A stretch of 64,000 bases of DNA from Cloeon dipterum (Eukaryota; Arthropoda; Insecta; Ephemeroptera; Baetidae), in NCBI RefSeq assembly GCF_949628265.1, contig NC_088789.1, positions 28,389,883 through 28,453,882 on the forward strand. Direction: 5' to 3'. How positions within the stretch are numbered: the stretch's first letter is position 1; every line of letters begins with the position of its first letter. A program made the position numbers and the translations under genes. This document shows positions 29,663 to 44,500 of this stretch, in pieces. Below the pieces are notes generated by a model. The model ran no database searches, was not told where the DNA came from, and saw nothing but the letters and a program-made list of their open reading frames with translations.

Positions 29663-32440
29663 GATTATTTTGGCAAAATAGAAGGAATAATGACAAAGCC
29701 TGGCCTCGACAACCGGCTTTACGTTTGCGTCTCCAATGAAAACAAATATGGCGGACAGTCGGTTATTCATTGAACCGAATACCGGTTAAAAGTTATTTAT
29801 CAAAACATGAAAAACATCATCTTTATTTTATAAAATTAATACGTAGAACATTAAATTAAATATTTTAAGGTTTTATGATGTTTATTTGATTTATTATTTA
29901 AAAATAGCATAGAGATTATGTCAGTTTAAACCGGTTACGTTTTAACCGGTTAAGCAACCTTCCTTAGGGGGTTTTCATTGTTTATATCGCTGTCCTGCAG
30001 CCGATTGCGGTGAAATGACCATCAATGGATAGATTTTAACGAGTAGAATTGAAAGAACACAAGAAAACACGGTGCAATGGCTGAATTTTTCATGAAAATA
30101 CGCATTAAAGCAAATACTGCGCTCTGATTGGCTAGTCTTATTGTAATTCGCGCGCTGGCCTCTAGCTGCGTGCTTTCTGGTGAGGAGTGGGGGAGAGTTT
30201 TCTGTACTTCTTGGTGCTGTTGGCGCGTGGCGGGAACGAGTGCATTCACCTGAAGGAATTTTTCGCAAATTTCTTTTAAATTCGATTTTGGACAACAAAA
30301 TTTTTTAAATCGGCGGGCTGGTTGTTATTTATGCAATGGAATTTTTGATATTTATTACTAATCCATTTCGCTCCTAGACTTCACAGAACGAATTAAAATA
30401 TTGCAAAGAATTTCTTCTGGGGATGTTATAAGATATTTAATTTAAATTTCTACGTCAAAAAAAATTTGAAATGACTTTACTCGTCACTTTTTTCAATTCA
30501 ATAACAACAATAAACATTATTTTTCCTTTTTCAACAAACATAATTAATATAATGTTTAATAATATTATTTAGAACATTTATTGTTGATTTTGTTCAGCTA
30601 AAAAAATTGAAACAATTTACTATAAGAGAATCTTTCAGGTAAAAATTCCACGCACGTTTTGGTTTGCGTGGCAAGTGCAGACAGCTAATAATTGAGTCTA
30701 GAATCATCGTTTGTGCAGGGGTAGCTTTGCCGGGCGCAGGGATGTTGTGGCAGGGGTGCCAACGCTAACGCCGGCCGCACTAATGAACTGGAAAGAAGCA
30801 GATACCGAAAAGTGTTGGCTTTTATCGCCGTATAGCTCATGGCTGTATTATTTCCGCGCCGAGTACATAGACCGCGTAACGATTCGCCTCTCTGCTCAAA
30901 ATGCAAAATGTCTGCTTTTCGATTTTGTTGAGAAACACACAGAGGTGCTGAGTGTGCGGAAAGGCGATAATACAAATTAGCTGCTTGTGCATGTGTCACA
31001 TAAACACGACTGCTTTCAATAATATTGTGTCTACATCTACACTATACAGTTCGAGAGGATAATTGCATTAATTCGCATCAGTGTCGATGTGCGAATAAAT
31101 ACTCGTGCTTACTTCTGTTTGTAATCTAGTTAGCAAAATAAGTGCGACGAATAATGCAATTTGCGCGCGAGTGCAGCGAAAAGCTGCTCTTTTATTTTCA
31201 CGGCTTCACGCCCTTTCATCGCGCCCGATCACGCCAGCGCCGCACTTTTCTTTTACTCTCGATCTGTACTTTCAAATAATGTTTTATTGATGACTTTTCT
31301 CCGCACATTCCCACATTAATTGTCTAGAAAGTAGATTTAGACAACAATTTAAAAATGATGTAGGGGCAAAAAAATTAAAAAGACAGGAAATTCTGTAATA
31401 CTTGATTGCTAATTTATTAATTTTTCCATCACGTAAAAATATAAAAAATTTACTGCTCAATAATGCTTTAAAATATTTTAAATTGTCTGAAACTCACTCT
31501 AAAATACCTCTTCACACCTTATTTACAAATTAAAACAGTATATTAAATTAAATAAAAAAATCAGTGGTATAAAGGTTTTTTTTCTTTTTTTAAGGGGGTT
31601 GTTTTAATTTGGGGTGGAGAATAAGCACCTCATAAACCCTTCAGCTGGTCAGGGGAGGTTGAGATGAGTCTAACGGTGTGCGGTTTTTGTAATTCTGATG
31701 GTTAGAATCCGAGATTTGGCGATGGCAATTTTGGCGAAAATTGAAAATTTTAATTTTTTGACGAAGTTGTGATCAGCAAATCTCGGGTTCTAATCGTCAG
31801 AATTGCAAAAACTGCACACCGTTTGACTCGTCTCGACCTCCCCTAGACAGCCAAAGGGTTTCTAGGGTGATAGACCCTCATCCCCCTTCCACCCCATGCA
31901 TTTTAGTAACGATAAAAGTCATAATTTCACATTTTTTTTTTAAATTTCCCATTAAGTCTAAATCTTCTTGTAAAGACTAATTTCTGATACAAATTTCGTT
32001 GGGTTTGCACGACCAAATGTCAATTTTGTCCTCTGACCCGCACATTTCGCCTCATTAAAATTTAAATAAAATTAAAATAATCAAATCCAAATAAAAAAAT
32101 TTTTCTTCTTAAAAAATAGGCATGAAAATAACAAAAAATTCCCGGGATTCCAAAAGAGGGAAATTAGACAAATTAAATGCTCATTCACGTGCGGAGAGAA
32201 CACGAAAAACTGGTCGTAATAATGTTGTAATTATGCACATAATAATAATAACAAGTAGAGAGAAGCGCGCGCGTGATGCTGTTAAGAGCCTGTTAAGGAC
32301 CCCGTCTGTCCATCAGGCAGCCACCCTGAAGGGCCGATTCAGGTCGGGGGTGGGGCGGCGGCTCCCCCTCCCTCGGCGGGCACCGGCAGCGAGTGCGCGG
32401 GCCGCGCGAGAGCGATCCGCCGAGACAAGAAAGAATAAGG
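29663..32440. other. Intergenic region upstream of mago and the phospholipase gene
   Basis: About 2.8 kb between two divergent genes. The short ORFs at 30685-31290 show no domain. A family F palindrome lies at 31617-31905. The mago promoter should be within the first few hundred bases; a run of near-complementary ACCGGTTAAAA words (29779, 29935, 29945) is noted there without a known meaning. Confidence 0.5.
31617..31905. repeat. Complete palindromic element, repeat family F
   Basis: Left arm: CACCTCATAAACCCTTCAGC, AGGGGAGGTTGAGATGAGTC, AACGGTGTGCGGTTTTTG, then GGTTAGAATCCGAGATTTGG. Right arm from 31777 is the imperfect reverse complement, reading CAAATCTCGGGTTCTAATCG through CACACCGTTTGACTCGTCTC to GGGTGATAGACCCTCATCC. 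The loop is an A/T-rich 50 bases. Confidence 0.8.
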
Positions 32441-32552
32441 TGATTCAGTCTTCAGTCGGCGGCGTGCAGCGCGAGCGAGAAATAGAGATCGAGCAGCAGC
32501 TCCTTTTCTCCTGCGTCGCACCGCACGTGAACAAAAAAATCCAACAGCTCCT

Positions 32553-35500
32553 ATGGTGGTCCTGGTGGCGTTCCTGCTGCTGGCGCTGGCCGCCCCCCGC
32601 GCCGCCCCCGCCGCCGCCCCCGGCTTCGTCGCGCTGGACAGGCTGTCGGACGGCGAGCTCGAGCGCCGCATCAAGTTCGAAGGCGTCTTCGCCAGGGAGA
32701 CGTCCCTCGCCGACCCTGAGCACAGGTAATTGTCAAATAGCGGCGAGCGACCGACCGAGAGAGCGAGAGAGCGGGCGCAAAAAATTGTCTGCGGTGGATT
32801 GAATTTAATTATTTCACGATTTTTGCTTCCGAGTCACGTGAAGATGCGAATTGAGTCGCCTGTCGGCACCAATTTGCTCTGCTGCTCCGATTGAAATCTT
32901 CCACCGCCTGGAGATTTGCTGGAGTTGAAATTACCAGGCAAATTTGGCGAAACGCCTTCTCGTGCAAGTTCCAGAAACTCTTACATAATTGATGTTAATA
33001 TTTTTAAGGCCAACGCAAAAATCGATAAGCAAAAATATTTTGCTAATTTTTATCTGAACTTTTAAGATTATAGGAAGGTCATTAAAATTTAAAATGTTAT
33101 CTAATTTAAGAATTAAATCAAAATTCGCACATTCGTTTTAACAAAATTGCTAACGCCAATTCGAAATAGGGGAAGGGGGTGAATTATCATTGGTATTATG
33201 ATCAAAGAATGAAATTTTGTTTTTCGAGACGAAAAATATAATGAAACGACACCAAGAACGCTCTTGACTGACCAAGAAAATGATTTTAACTCATATATTC
33301 TTCCCCCGGGTAGCAGGGGTTGGTTCTCAAACCCCGACCATGACTTTGAAAAATAAAATATGAATTTTTTAAATCATATTTTGACAAAATCCGCTCGAAA
33401 TCTGCAAAAGAATGCCCTATTTAAAAATTCTAGATGTTTATAATTTTATGCAGGATTTTTTTTCAATCATTATCGACCTGATTTTTGTTACCTACAGAGT
33501 TGCGGTCACCTGAGGCAACTTGTTTGGCGATAAATTTTAAATATTTTTTACACCAATTTTAATGATCTAGCTCAAAATCCTTGCATAAGTTATTATCCTC
33601 TTCAAAAAACCGCGACCTTTGAGCTCCTGTGAAAAAGGCAATTTTTTTAAGTTTAAACCCAATAGTTTTGGATGCGATATGAAATTTCTCCAAGAAATTG
33701 CCTAAGTTTTGGTCTGACCAAAAGATAAATAAAGGTTCAAATAAATTAAATAATTGTTTGCGAGTGTATTTCAAGAAAAAGCGCAATTAAAAACGATTTA
33801 CTATGCACTCATTAGTGATAACGATCAAGAAGATAACAATTGGCTAATTGAAAACTTTGCCATTTTCGCAATCTAAAAAATCCAACATTCCATTTTTAGC
33901 TACTTCACAGAATGAAATTTAGCTTATTTTAACGTATAAAAAATATGAATTAAATAATAAACTGGAGCATGGGAACAATGCGTTTTTTGCGGCTAGTTTC
34001 TCACGGGTTTTTGAAAAAAAATTGCAGCTATTAAATTTAACCTATTTAGCTCTCTTGGCAACTTTTATAAGGCAAAATTGTCATAAAATTTGTTTTAGAA
34101 AAATTTTTATTTACGAAAAAATAATTTAAAAATACTAAAAACCGTGAACCCCAGATTTTTAGACACCATTTAATTTAAGTTTTAATAGTAGAACTGGTCT
34201 GTTTCGCAATAAACCGCATGAAACTGGTAAAAACCGCAAAGAAAGTTTGGGAAACTTTAAAATTGAGAATGAATATGGAAATCAATTTAAGGATGGGCGG
34301 CTCTGCGTGAATTTCTAGACAAATTTAACAATGAAATGCCATTAAATTTTGAGCATCAGGAGTGTCACTGATAAACCGGAATTTGACATGACGAATCACG
34401 TAACAGAGATTAAAAAACGAAACTGTAAACAGTAAGAAGTGCAATGTTTGGTTGAGTCGTGCGCACCACGTGCATTTTGGTGATAGCGCGGCGAGTCAAA
34501 AAGGCAGGCGCCGCTTTTTCAGACGTTCGACGCCCGATTGCTGGTGCTGGCAGAGGTGCTAAAGCATCGCGTGATTTTTGGCCGGCCACGGTCTCTTCGG
34601 CGGCCCGCAAACGCCGCAAAGCCACACCTCTAATGTAAAAATAGAGAGCGCGTACTCCGCGAAACAAAGAGCGCAAGTGCATTATGCTAATTGAACCTGT
34701 CTCTTGGTCTTGGAAATTCGGCCAGCACACACACACACACACACAGCTGCGGCGGTCTGGTTCGGCCGGCCGGCCGGCCACTTTTTAGCTTGATCTCGCC
34801 GCAAAAGGGCAATTTGGGCTTTTTACGCGCGAAATGCTTCTTTTCCCGAGAATAATTAAAATCCGGAGACAAATAAGCAGAAAAAGCTGGACGCACGTGT
34901 TGTATACGTATTGTCGAGCGCTGATTGAACGCAACAGATTTGGCGCAGGGAAAAAGCGGCTTTGCGCGGATTTTAATTCGATTACGCGCCGGTCCAATAA
35001 ATCACAGACAGATAAATTATTTATCAAACTAGTCCCGCATCCGATAAGTCCTATTTTGGCTGTCTGAATTAGTTAAAAAGTCGTGAGCGACGACCGAAAT
35101 TGTGTGCCACCTGAATCGGCAATAAGAGCAGCAGCGCGACTGCTACTTGCATGCTTTTGCCTGCTTTGATTGATCGCGCGCGTCTCCCTTTTTCGCTCTG
35201 CGGTGGACCTTCAATTATTTTTGGCACCTATTCTTTCTCAGCCGAATTAGACCCGCGGCAGTAGTGTGTGTAGCGCCGCGTCTCGCTCCTATTCAAATAG
35301 CATGTCTCGTTGAGATACAAATTGAATCTCAACAGCCATCTGTATGTGTTTGCAATTTATTTTGAATACGATTAACCGGCGATCGCCATACATGGCAGGA
35401 GCAAAACAGATTATCTAGAATTAAAAGTCTGCATGTTGTGTTGAGTATAGAGAAAATCGCTTTCTTTGAATGTAATTATTATTATATTACCTTGAGTGCA

Positions 35501-38500
35501 AACCACAGAAATCGACCTCAAGTCAGGTGTGTGGATCGGCGCCTAGTTGACCTGATTCAGGGCCATCAAGCAGTCGATAAATTGGGGTGCTCGTTAAGGG
35601 AAAAAAATGGCAACACGTGTCAAAACTTAACTGATTTTGAGGTAATTTTACGGTAAATTCTTAGGTGCACTAAAGTCACCGGGGGCCGGATTCACGCGAC
35701 GCGCAGAGTGTGGCGGGAAAGTTAGAAACGTCTTGGAAAATTATCATGAAAATATCATCAGCACAAACAATGTTTTTGTTTTTATTTCTTTAGTACCAGC
35801 TGATTAACTCGGTAATTGGCGAATCGGACATTAGATGGCATTAGAAAAATGTAACAAAATACGCGGGAATGAGATTACTAGGTCGGCACGCCCCCTTTTT
35901 GGCCGTTGGACTGTCTCCTGATTGGCCTCCATTTGATTTCCACGCCATGTTGACTTCTGACCGGCGGGAACCAACAAAGATCGCAACCTGGCCCCCGGTG
36001 CATTAATAAAATCACATGATTTGTGATTACGCATCACGTAAAAAATTACTCAATGTTATGCAAACATTATTTAGGTTTCCGCTCTCCTGGAGTTGAGATA
36101 AGCTTGCCAAAAATGACAGTAATAATTACGTCAACTCAACATATTTTTCCTCATTGCTTCAAACAGAGATTGTGGAAAAATTCGTTAAAAAACTAACGGA
36201 ATTCTTGGTTGATTTATTTCAAATGTTTGCTGAGATTAGATTGTGTGTTATCAAAATTTGTGTTTCTTTCAAGAATTATAGAACCGGACTTTCATTTTTG
36301 ACTTAACAACTGTTTCCTGAAGGGTCAAATTAAGGTAGGAAGCCTTAATTACTTGATCCGTCGACAATTAGACGTGCTGAAAATTGGCCACAACGATTGC
36401 GTGGCGCTGTTGTTTCGATTATAGGCAAGAGCCAATCAGAGAAGAAGAAAGCTGCTCCCTTCTTTGATTGGCCGCCGACGTTCTTGTGCCTATAGGTTCA
36501 GAATAAGTAACGGTTTTTAAGTTACCGCTGATTTTCGGCATGCCGTGTCGAATTGTCGACAGTGGGATTCGGTGGTTTAACCTAATTAAGCCCTTGGAAC
36601 TGTCAAAATTGAAATTTCAGTACGGTTAAGAATTTTAAACGAAAATAATAGCTCTAAAATGACGGTTATTTTAAATTCAGACCTTTTTGAGTCATTTATT
36701 TTATATTTTGCAATTTATAACCAGTGAATTATCAGTAAACTTCAATCAAATTCAATGTTGAATAAGATTTTATTTTGCAGAAAAATTACTTTCAAGTTCC
36801 AAAAACCCATAATCTACAAGTGAATTGATTTAGGAAATTGGTTTTTGGGGACTTAAATGCTTTCAAAAATGTCGTGGTCTTGAAATAGCGTGATTTGTGC
36901 TCACTTGGTGACTAAGGGCGCTCACAAATAAAAAGGCAGCCGGCGTCTTTAAATCTCGAAACTTCTCATTACATTTTTTTCGCCGCATTCCTATTTTGGT
37001 TTTTTCAATGGTGAGACGTGACTCCCGCTTTTAAAATCGCAAACGTATGAGAAAAATAGCGTTTTTCTGACGCCGACAAGCTTTTTCTCGGGTTTTGCTT
37101 TAGTTTGCCGAAAACAAAGTCGTTATTGAAGAGTGCTAATGGCTTGTGTTCGGGCGGTGAGTAAGTCGAGGTTGAAGCCGTGCCGCGACGGGCGTTCTTC
37201 TTACGCGCATTCTTGATTATTTTAGCTGCGTGGCGAATTTGCGAGCGCGCGCGGCGTTTGTTCGATATTGGCTCGGCTTCAAAATCGGCCAACCCCACGA
37301 ATCAAAGTGGCCGTTGTTGAGCTGGTCCAGGTGGTGGAAATAATGAGGGAAGCCAAATTATTTTCTCATAGCCGAGAAAGCGGCCGGGGCAAAAACGAAA
37401 AAATGGGTGCGAGAGGAATATCAAGCGGTGCGGGCGCGCGTAAAAAGTGGTCGCAGCGGCATTCAGGCGCCGTGGGAGAGAAGCGATCTGAATAAAATTC
37501 GCAAATGGGAATGCAGAAAATGCGCCCGATTGGACGCAATTACTTTGTTTGTCATTCGCGAGATTGGCGGAGAGAGAAAAAAGCCGGCAGCCGCGGTGGT
37601 GCGTGACCGAAATGGACAAAATCAGATCGTAGACAAAGGCTGCGCTTTTGCGGCGAAAATTGCCGCTGAGTAAACAGGTGTCGGGACAAAAAGCGCCTTT
37701 CATCTGGCGCCCGCGCATCTGAATTTCAAATCCGAAGATCTTAATCTATGAAATCTTGTTTGTTTGTTTGCGCATCAAGATTGATCGCGGCATTTGCATT
37801 TTATTACCCATCTGGGTGGCGTGATTCACGAAATTTTTAACTCCTCTCAATTTCTCAAACGTGTGAGTCAATGAGGAAACTCACCGTCTATCGCTTACAC
37901 TATCAAAGAACTATTTTGTTGATTCATATTTGAATTACCGAATGATTCTAGTAAAACATTTGCTCTCCGCCTTTAATCTTTCACAAATTTCTGGATTTCT
38001 TTTCCAAAAAGAGCTGAAAATTTAGTTTAATTTTAGACTGCTTTGTAGGTGTGCACACATGTTTTTGCTGTAAACGGAACAAGATTTTTGGCTCTCTGGT
38101 GGATTCCAAAGGGACAAATTGCACATATTCTGAAAGCCCTTGACCTGGCCGTTCCAACGGTGTGCAGATCTTGCAGATCGAACCAATACAGAAGCCATCA
38201 TGCGTCGATAAAGTGGCTAAAATGCGAATTTATCGATACCAATCGCTTGAGGGCTTCCCTGACGCCAGGGTTCAATTCCTCACCTGTTTTGATGGTATTT
38301 CCTGACCCAAAGCATGTTCTGAGGGTAAAAATAACCCTTCTCAAAATTCACCTGAACTCAAAAACACCCTTTTAAATGTTTTAATTATATAAAAAAACTA
38401 AAACCTAATTTTTGTCGGTTTTCTTTGTGATCTGAATGTCAAGCTGGGTGAATAGTGAAAGTGTGGAAATGCGCGGGGGTGCGAGGCTCGGCATTAATTC

Positions 38501-41500
38501 GGGGAAGGGGTGCATTAAAATTATTTTGCTTTTATTGCTGAGATGCTCTGATTAATTAATTATGCATTTCACTTTCGCGCCTCTCTTTACAACGAGAGCG
38601 AGATCAAATTTCAACGGGAGCGCGAATTATCATAATAAACGCACACGCGAGCAAATAACGTGACGCGCGCTTTCACTACTTTCACACCCCTGGCGCGCGA
38701 CAAACAACCCCCGACGCGTCGTCGCCAATTAGACACGCAGATAGAGATGTTGCAAATAATTCGATTTTGCATCTTAGTTTTATAAGGCCGTGTGTGTTTG
38801 TTACAATATTGCGTGTCAGCAGCCTCCGAAATCGAATTCGCGCGCGATTTATTTTTGGCGCCTTCGACTTCACACGGAATTCGGAAGTGGCTCTCTGAGT
38901 ATCACGTTTCACGTGAGCTCCCCACCCCGTGTGGTAAACGCACCCCTTGTTTTTCGGGTGATGTGTATAGGACCGACGCGCACACATGACGATGAGTTGG
39001 TCTTGTCGCTCGCCGGCTCCATGCCGATGCTGATTATATGCTATCTATCAATCTGTGCTCTTGCTGCAATCCCGGTTAGTTTTCTCTGTCTCTAACGATA
39101 ACCAGCCATCCGATTCTGGATAGTATTAATTTTTCACGCTTCTGAAATTTCATCCACGTTCATTAGGGGTTAACGAACAAACTTTTTTCAAAATTTGTTA
39201 AGAATTAAAATGTTTTAAAGAAAAAGGGAGTCATTTAAGACAGTTTCTGAGCTCACCAATCGATTCCTGAGGGTCGAATTAGGTAAATTAGATATTTTTC
39301 CTGACCAGAAAGTCCAGCGCGACGTGCGAACTTTTTTCCCGCCAAAAAATGTGAACCTATTTGCGAGAACTGCGCATGCGTGAGAGCTGGTTTGAGCACT
39401 TGCAGAGAGACCGCCTGTACGAATGACTTCTTTGTCATATCCAGCCAGCTCTGACGCATGCGCAGTTCTCACAATCATATTGTTTTGGCGGGAAAAAAGA
39501 AGTTCGCACGCAAAAAATATCCTCTCTACCTCAGAAACTTCGTCAAAGACGTTCTTTAAATGGATTTAAAAATCATCAAAGGTTAGAGGAATAAAAATAT
39601 TATTTATTCCATTGCAGAGGCTATAAAAAACAAAACAATAGGCGATTGCTAGGTTAGGACGCAACCGCAATTTAATTAATTCTGACAAAAGGCCAATTTA
39701 CTATCCGCAAATAAGCATGTACATGGCCATTGATTCATTTGCTGGTGAAACTCGATGCAGCAGACACAAATTGAGCCGTCGTTATTAAGCAACTCTCTAA
39801 TTAAAAAAAGGTTCGCGTGACACGCTCTGCGGTGGGGCAAAATTAATATTTGCCCGAGTGTCGATTAAGTTTAAGCCTTTTCAAACGCCCTCTCTCTCCG
39901 CTTATAGGGCAATATAATTGCAGTCGATCTCCAGACGGCGGGATGAGCCAGCCTCTTTTATTTACGACCGTGGCGAATAATTAATAGCCGATTCAATTTC
40001 CGAGGCGCACTTTTTTTCCTGGAAGGATCGTTGCAATTAAATTGGGAGAAACACAGAGAAAACAAATAATAATGTATGCGTCGCGCCTTGTTCAAATGTG
40101 GCTTTGAGGCCTGCAATAAAGTAAAAAAGAACAGGAATTTCTGCCTCAGGTTCGTTTCTAGCTTCGACATTTTTACAATTGGTCCGAGAATAAAAGCTGG
40201 AAGGCCTTCTTGTGATCTGCGCCAGGGGAAGTCCCATTAAAGCGATTTTGCATTTCCTCCCGCCTCGCCTTTGAGCGGCGGAAACGCGGCAGTCAAGGAA
40301 AGTCCAAAGGGGCTGCAAATTGGCACACCCTCCGGCGCTGCGTGATTTCTTGCCTTTTAGTTAGACCACTAGCTGCTTCTGCTCGTTTGGGGCCAATTAT
40401 CTTGCCATTTTAATCAGCTCATGAAAGTAAATGAACGCGCGGCGGTAATTTAAGATGCGGGCCACACAACGCGTTTCAAAAAGAAGCAGGAAAACAGTGC
40501 GCCGGATGAATATTAAAATGTTTATTTATTTATTTATTTTTGTAGCATTGCGGCGGCAATTGGCAAATAAAATTATAATTCGCCAAGCAGTTGTAGGCGT
40601 GCAGCTTCGATTTGTAGAGAAGAACGCAACTTTGCTGATTTTGCTGGTAGTAAACTGCTTGGCCGCGGTACCACATCGGCCCTCTTCTGCTCAGCGGCGT
40701 CCCGTCTAACCACGCGAACTGTCCTCGAGGGCGTCCTACGTCCGAGGCCGACAGCCAAAATACAACTTCCAAGAAAATAATCATTTAAATCGAGGCTAAT
40801 TGTATTTAAAGATTTTTCAATGTTTTACCGTCTTTGTTGCCGACTGCATCGTTTAGAGCGGAAAAGTCCTGATTTGATTTTATCGTCACCAAAGTCAAGC
40901 CGCGTTGCTCGCAAAATAATTTAGCAGAAAACCACGAGAGCTAAAATTTAAATTTAACAGTTGGATTCTCTTTATTTTTGTATTAATCAAACCGCAAAGT
41001 CGCTGAAAGCATATTTTTTGCCGTTTCTCAGAGTGACCAGATTCGTTCCAGCTATAATGTTTGCGTCTTTAAACAAAGTTTCAAAAAGATAAATGGATTT
41101 ATACTAACTAGAAAGATTGCAGTTTTCTTCATCCACCGAAGTTTGCTCTCCTTCAGAAATATTCGTTTGCTTTTGAATAAAATAACAGAATTAGGACAAC
41201 GAAAGAAACAAAAAAATATATTGCGTCGTTTAATTGTTTTATTAGATGGATTTTACACGTCGCTTTTCTTCTTTTTACCTACATTCTGGCATGTGCTCTT
41301 GACTGAATCGAGTTTGATGGCAATGTCCTTAAAACCACTCGTCAAGCTATCCATAAAACTCGACTCCAGCTGGGCAAACTTGAAAAAACAAATAAATTCA
41401 CGTCAAATGCGAATAATGCCTTAAACAGTGAGACTCACTTTAGCTGTTAGAGATGCAACCTCGGATTTCATTGAGTCTATGAAGTTCACCAAGTTTTTCA

Positions 41501-44500
41501 ACTCTTCCCCAATCGCTAAATTGCTATCTTCGAGTTTATTCATGAGATTCTGCTGCAAGTCGTCGAACTATAGATAATAATATATTAACTTCTCACCGAT
41601 TGAATTTATTTACTATACTTTAACGGAATTAGCAGATTGAACTGATTTTTCTTCGTCTCTACTCAACGCAAAAGTCCCTTCCAAGCTCTCGACTTTTGCC
41701 AAAACTTGACGCATTTCTGCAGCCAGATTCAGCTCAGCATCGTCCATTCTCTTCAGCAGAGTCTGGAATAAAATTAAAATTAAACGTCAAGAAATAGAAA
41801 AGCCTTCTCTGATGCACTCACTGAATTAACCTGGGCAAGCAATTCCGTGTTTGAGGAGCAGATGAATTGTCCATCGGAACCACCGATCGCGGCGAGGCAA
41901 AAGAGCAGAACCACAGGGGGCAGCATACTTTTCGACACTGACAATCAAACGACTATCGACCCTTTTATGCTTTTATGAGCAAGACTTATCGAGAGCTCAT
42001 TTTGGCACTTGCACTTCCGCCGCGCACGCACAGATAAGCTGATAAATAAATCAACGCAATTATATATACACGCTTCCTTGTCGCCAAACGATAATAATTT
42101 TGTTTTAATAGCTCATTTGTTATATTAAATGGGAGTTTCTTTTTTGTTTCAACAAATCCCGCCCTCGTCCCGACCTTTTTTCTCTCTCTCACTCTTTCGG
42201 AGCGTCTGTCGAGTTGAAATTTATGAGCCGGCTTCGAGATCTCTTCTCTCGTGGTCAGTTTGTTGTTCCCCTCGCCCGAGGCTAATTTGTGGCAGACTCT
42301 GTTCCAATTAGGACTTAATTAATCGAGTCGGAATGTAAATAAACGAATAAATTTAAGCAATCGCCGCGTGACTTTTTATCCGGCGCTTTGCATTTCAAAT
42401 AGACATCGAACGCGCTTTATCAGATGCATTTCAATAGCCAGCAAGCATTATTTAACGGCCCGTCTGGCGATGAGCGAGACAGATAATTTTTTTTGTATTT
42501 ATTTCACTACTTCGTGCCGTATGATTTAAAATTATTTGGCTCGATGAGAAACATTGAAATTAGATGCAGAGAAAATCGAGATTGGAAAGTGATACGGGGA
42601 GCGAAGCGCAAGGGTTGACTTCGAGCACCCGCTCTCGAGTCATCTGCAACAAGGGCGCGCCTGCTCCTTGAAGCCGTCGTGTGTCTCTTTTTTCCTTTCA
42701 TAAAATGCACCCGCTATGCTTTTGACGGACGCACCCCAGCAGCTCCCCTAAAAATTTGTACCCGCGACGCGCCGCACCGCATTTCTTTCTTTCTCCGTTC
42801 AGCTTTTCCCCGCATTTTTTGTCTGCCTAAAAAGGTGGCGAATTCGCGGAAAACCTCTCGAGGATCCTATCGTGAGAGCTCTTGGGTTTGCGTGCGAAAA
42901 TTGAGTTGTTATAAGAGTGTGCAACACGACAAGATTCGCATCTTGCGCTGACCTTTGCGCCAAATCAATTTCACGCAGTCGAGAAAATTTGAAATTACAG
43001 CCGGAGCAGCGCATTTTGTGAAAGGAGTGCCGTGCCGCCCAGCCGAATTGGCGCTTCGTGGCAATCGCAATTAGTACCAAATCATCGGTTTTACTTTTGC
43101 CCTCGGGCGATTCGACCCTGAGACGCACGGATCAAATATCATGCAAAATATTTCATGTGAAGAGAATACCGAAAATATTTTAGAAAAAAAGGATTTTTGA
43201 TTGTGTTACCGAGGAAAGTCAGGATGAGTTTAGTTTGCAGTTTAAAAAACCTGAGATGCTTCCAACGGCGGTGTTTTATAGCTTTCAATGGGATTTTTAA
43301 CGGATATTTGCTGTCATAATTTAACAGACTACGTCAACATCTTGAGTCGTAAGTGTCGTGTTTACAAAATATGCATCTCTCTTCATACAGCTCGTCTTCT
43401 CGCAAGCTAAGTAAATAAAGTATGGTCTGAGGGTGATTCAACCTCCCCTAGAAAGTCCATGATTTTTTGGGGTGGTCGCAAACAAACCTCAATTTTTGCC
43501 TTTTTCTGATTAGCCAAAATTAAGATGAAATTTCAGGTTCTAATAAATAAAAATTTAATTATTAAAATTTTAAATCTCAATTTTGTCTAAAAGGGGGTAG
43601 TTTTTGGGGTAGATTTGTATTAATTTAAGAGAGTTATCACTGAATAAATTTCTGAAAGCGATTTTTATCGTTATTGCAATCTAAGGGGTGGAAGGGGATG
43701 AGGGTTGATCACCCTCGAAACCTTTCGGCTATCTAGGGGAGGTTGAGACGTGTTAAACGGTGCGTAGTTTTCACAATTGTGACAATTAGATCCCAAGATT
43801 TGGCGGTTGCAATATTAGCAAATATTTAAAACTTTCGATTTTTGCCAATATTGTCATCGCTAAATCTCGGGTTCTAAAAGTGATAATTGCAAAATTTGCA
43901 CACCGTTAAACTCGTTTTAACCTCCCTTAAAAAGCCAATTTAATTTGGGAGCATTTTTAATCATTTAAGAGGGTTTTTATCGGTGAATAAGTTTGTGAGA
44001 GAGCAAAGGGACGCGATTTTTATCGTTACTGAAATTCACAGGGAGGAACGGGGATGAGGGTTTGTCACCCTCAAAAACCTTTGGCTATCTAGGGGAGGTT
44101 GAGACGATTCGAATGGTGTGCAATTTTTGCAATTCTGACCGATAGAACTCGAGATTTGGCGTTTACAATATTGGCAAAAATGGAGCAATTTGATTCTTAT
44201 TAGAAAAAAGCCAATAATGGTAAAAAATGTGGTTCTGGGAAATATTTTGTAGGTTGGCGGGGTTCACCAATTATTTAATGCGCAAAAAAACACCAGTATT
44301 GGGTTTCCCGCAATTTACCGAATTTATTACTCCTAAAAAACACACGTCGCACCACAAAAAAATGGAAAATTAAGATTAGTATTAAAATTTTCGGTCTTTT
44401 GGTATAACTGTTGGCTTTTATACTGATTTTGTGAAGATCCTAATCACAATGAGAGTTTTTGACCTTCACTAAAAATGCGCAAAATTGCAGAAAAACTGTT

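Larger units (their letters stand above)
34400..39230. other. GC-richer part of phospholipase intron 1, no gene found
   Basis: Composition alternates between AT-rich and GC-richer islands (34440-35320, 37000-37700, 38440-39050). ORFs on both strands show no recognisable domain or splicing partners. (CA)n at 34724-34745 is followed by (GGCC)n at 34762-34779. A family E element lies at 36290-36615. The islands could be regulatory; this is a guess. Confidence 0.4.

Noticed and set aside
32122-32802. 226-codon plus-strand ORF overlapping the phospholipase first exon
   Set aside because: Frame differs from the signal peptide frame and is rich in Arg, Ser and Pro from GC bias. The other frame gives a clear signal peptide and splices correctly.
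37005-37718. ORFs on both strands in a GC-richer island
   Set aside because: No domain, no conserved motif, and no splicing partner. Composition alone explains them.
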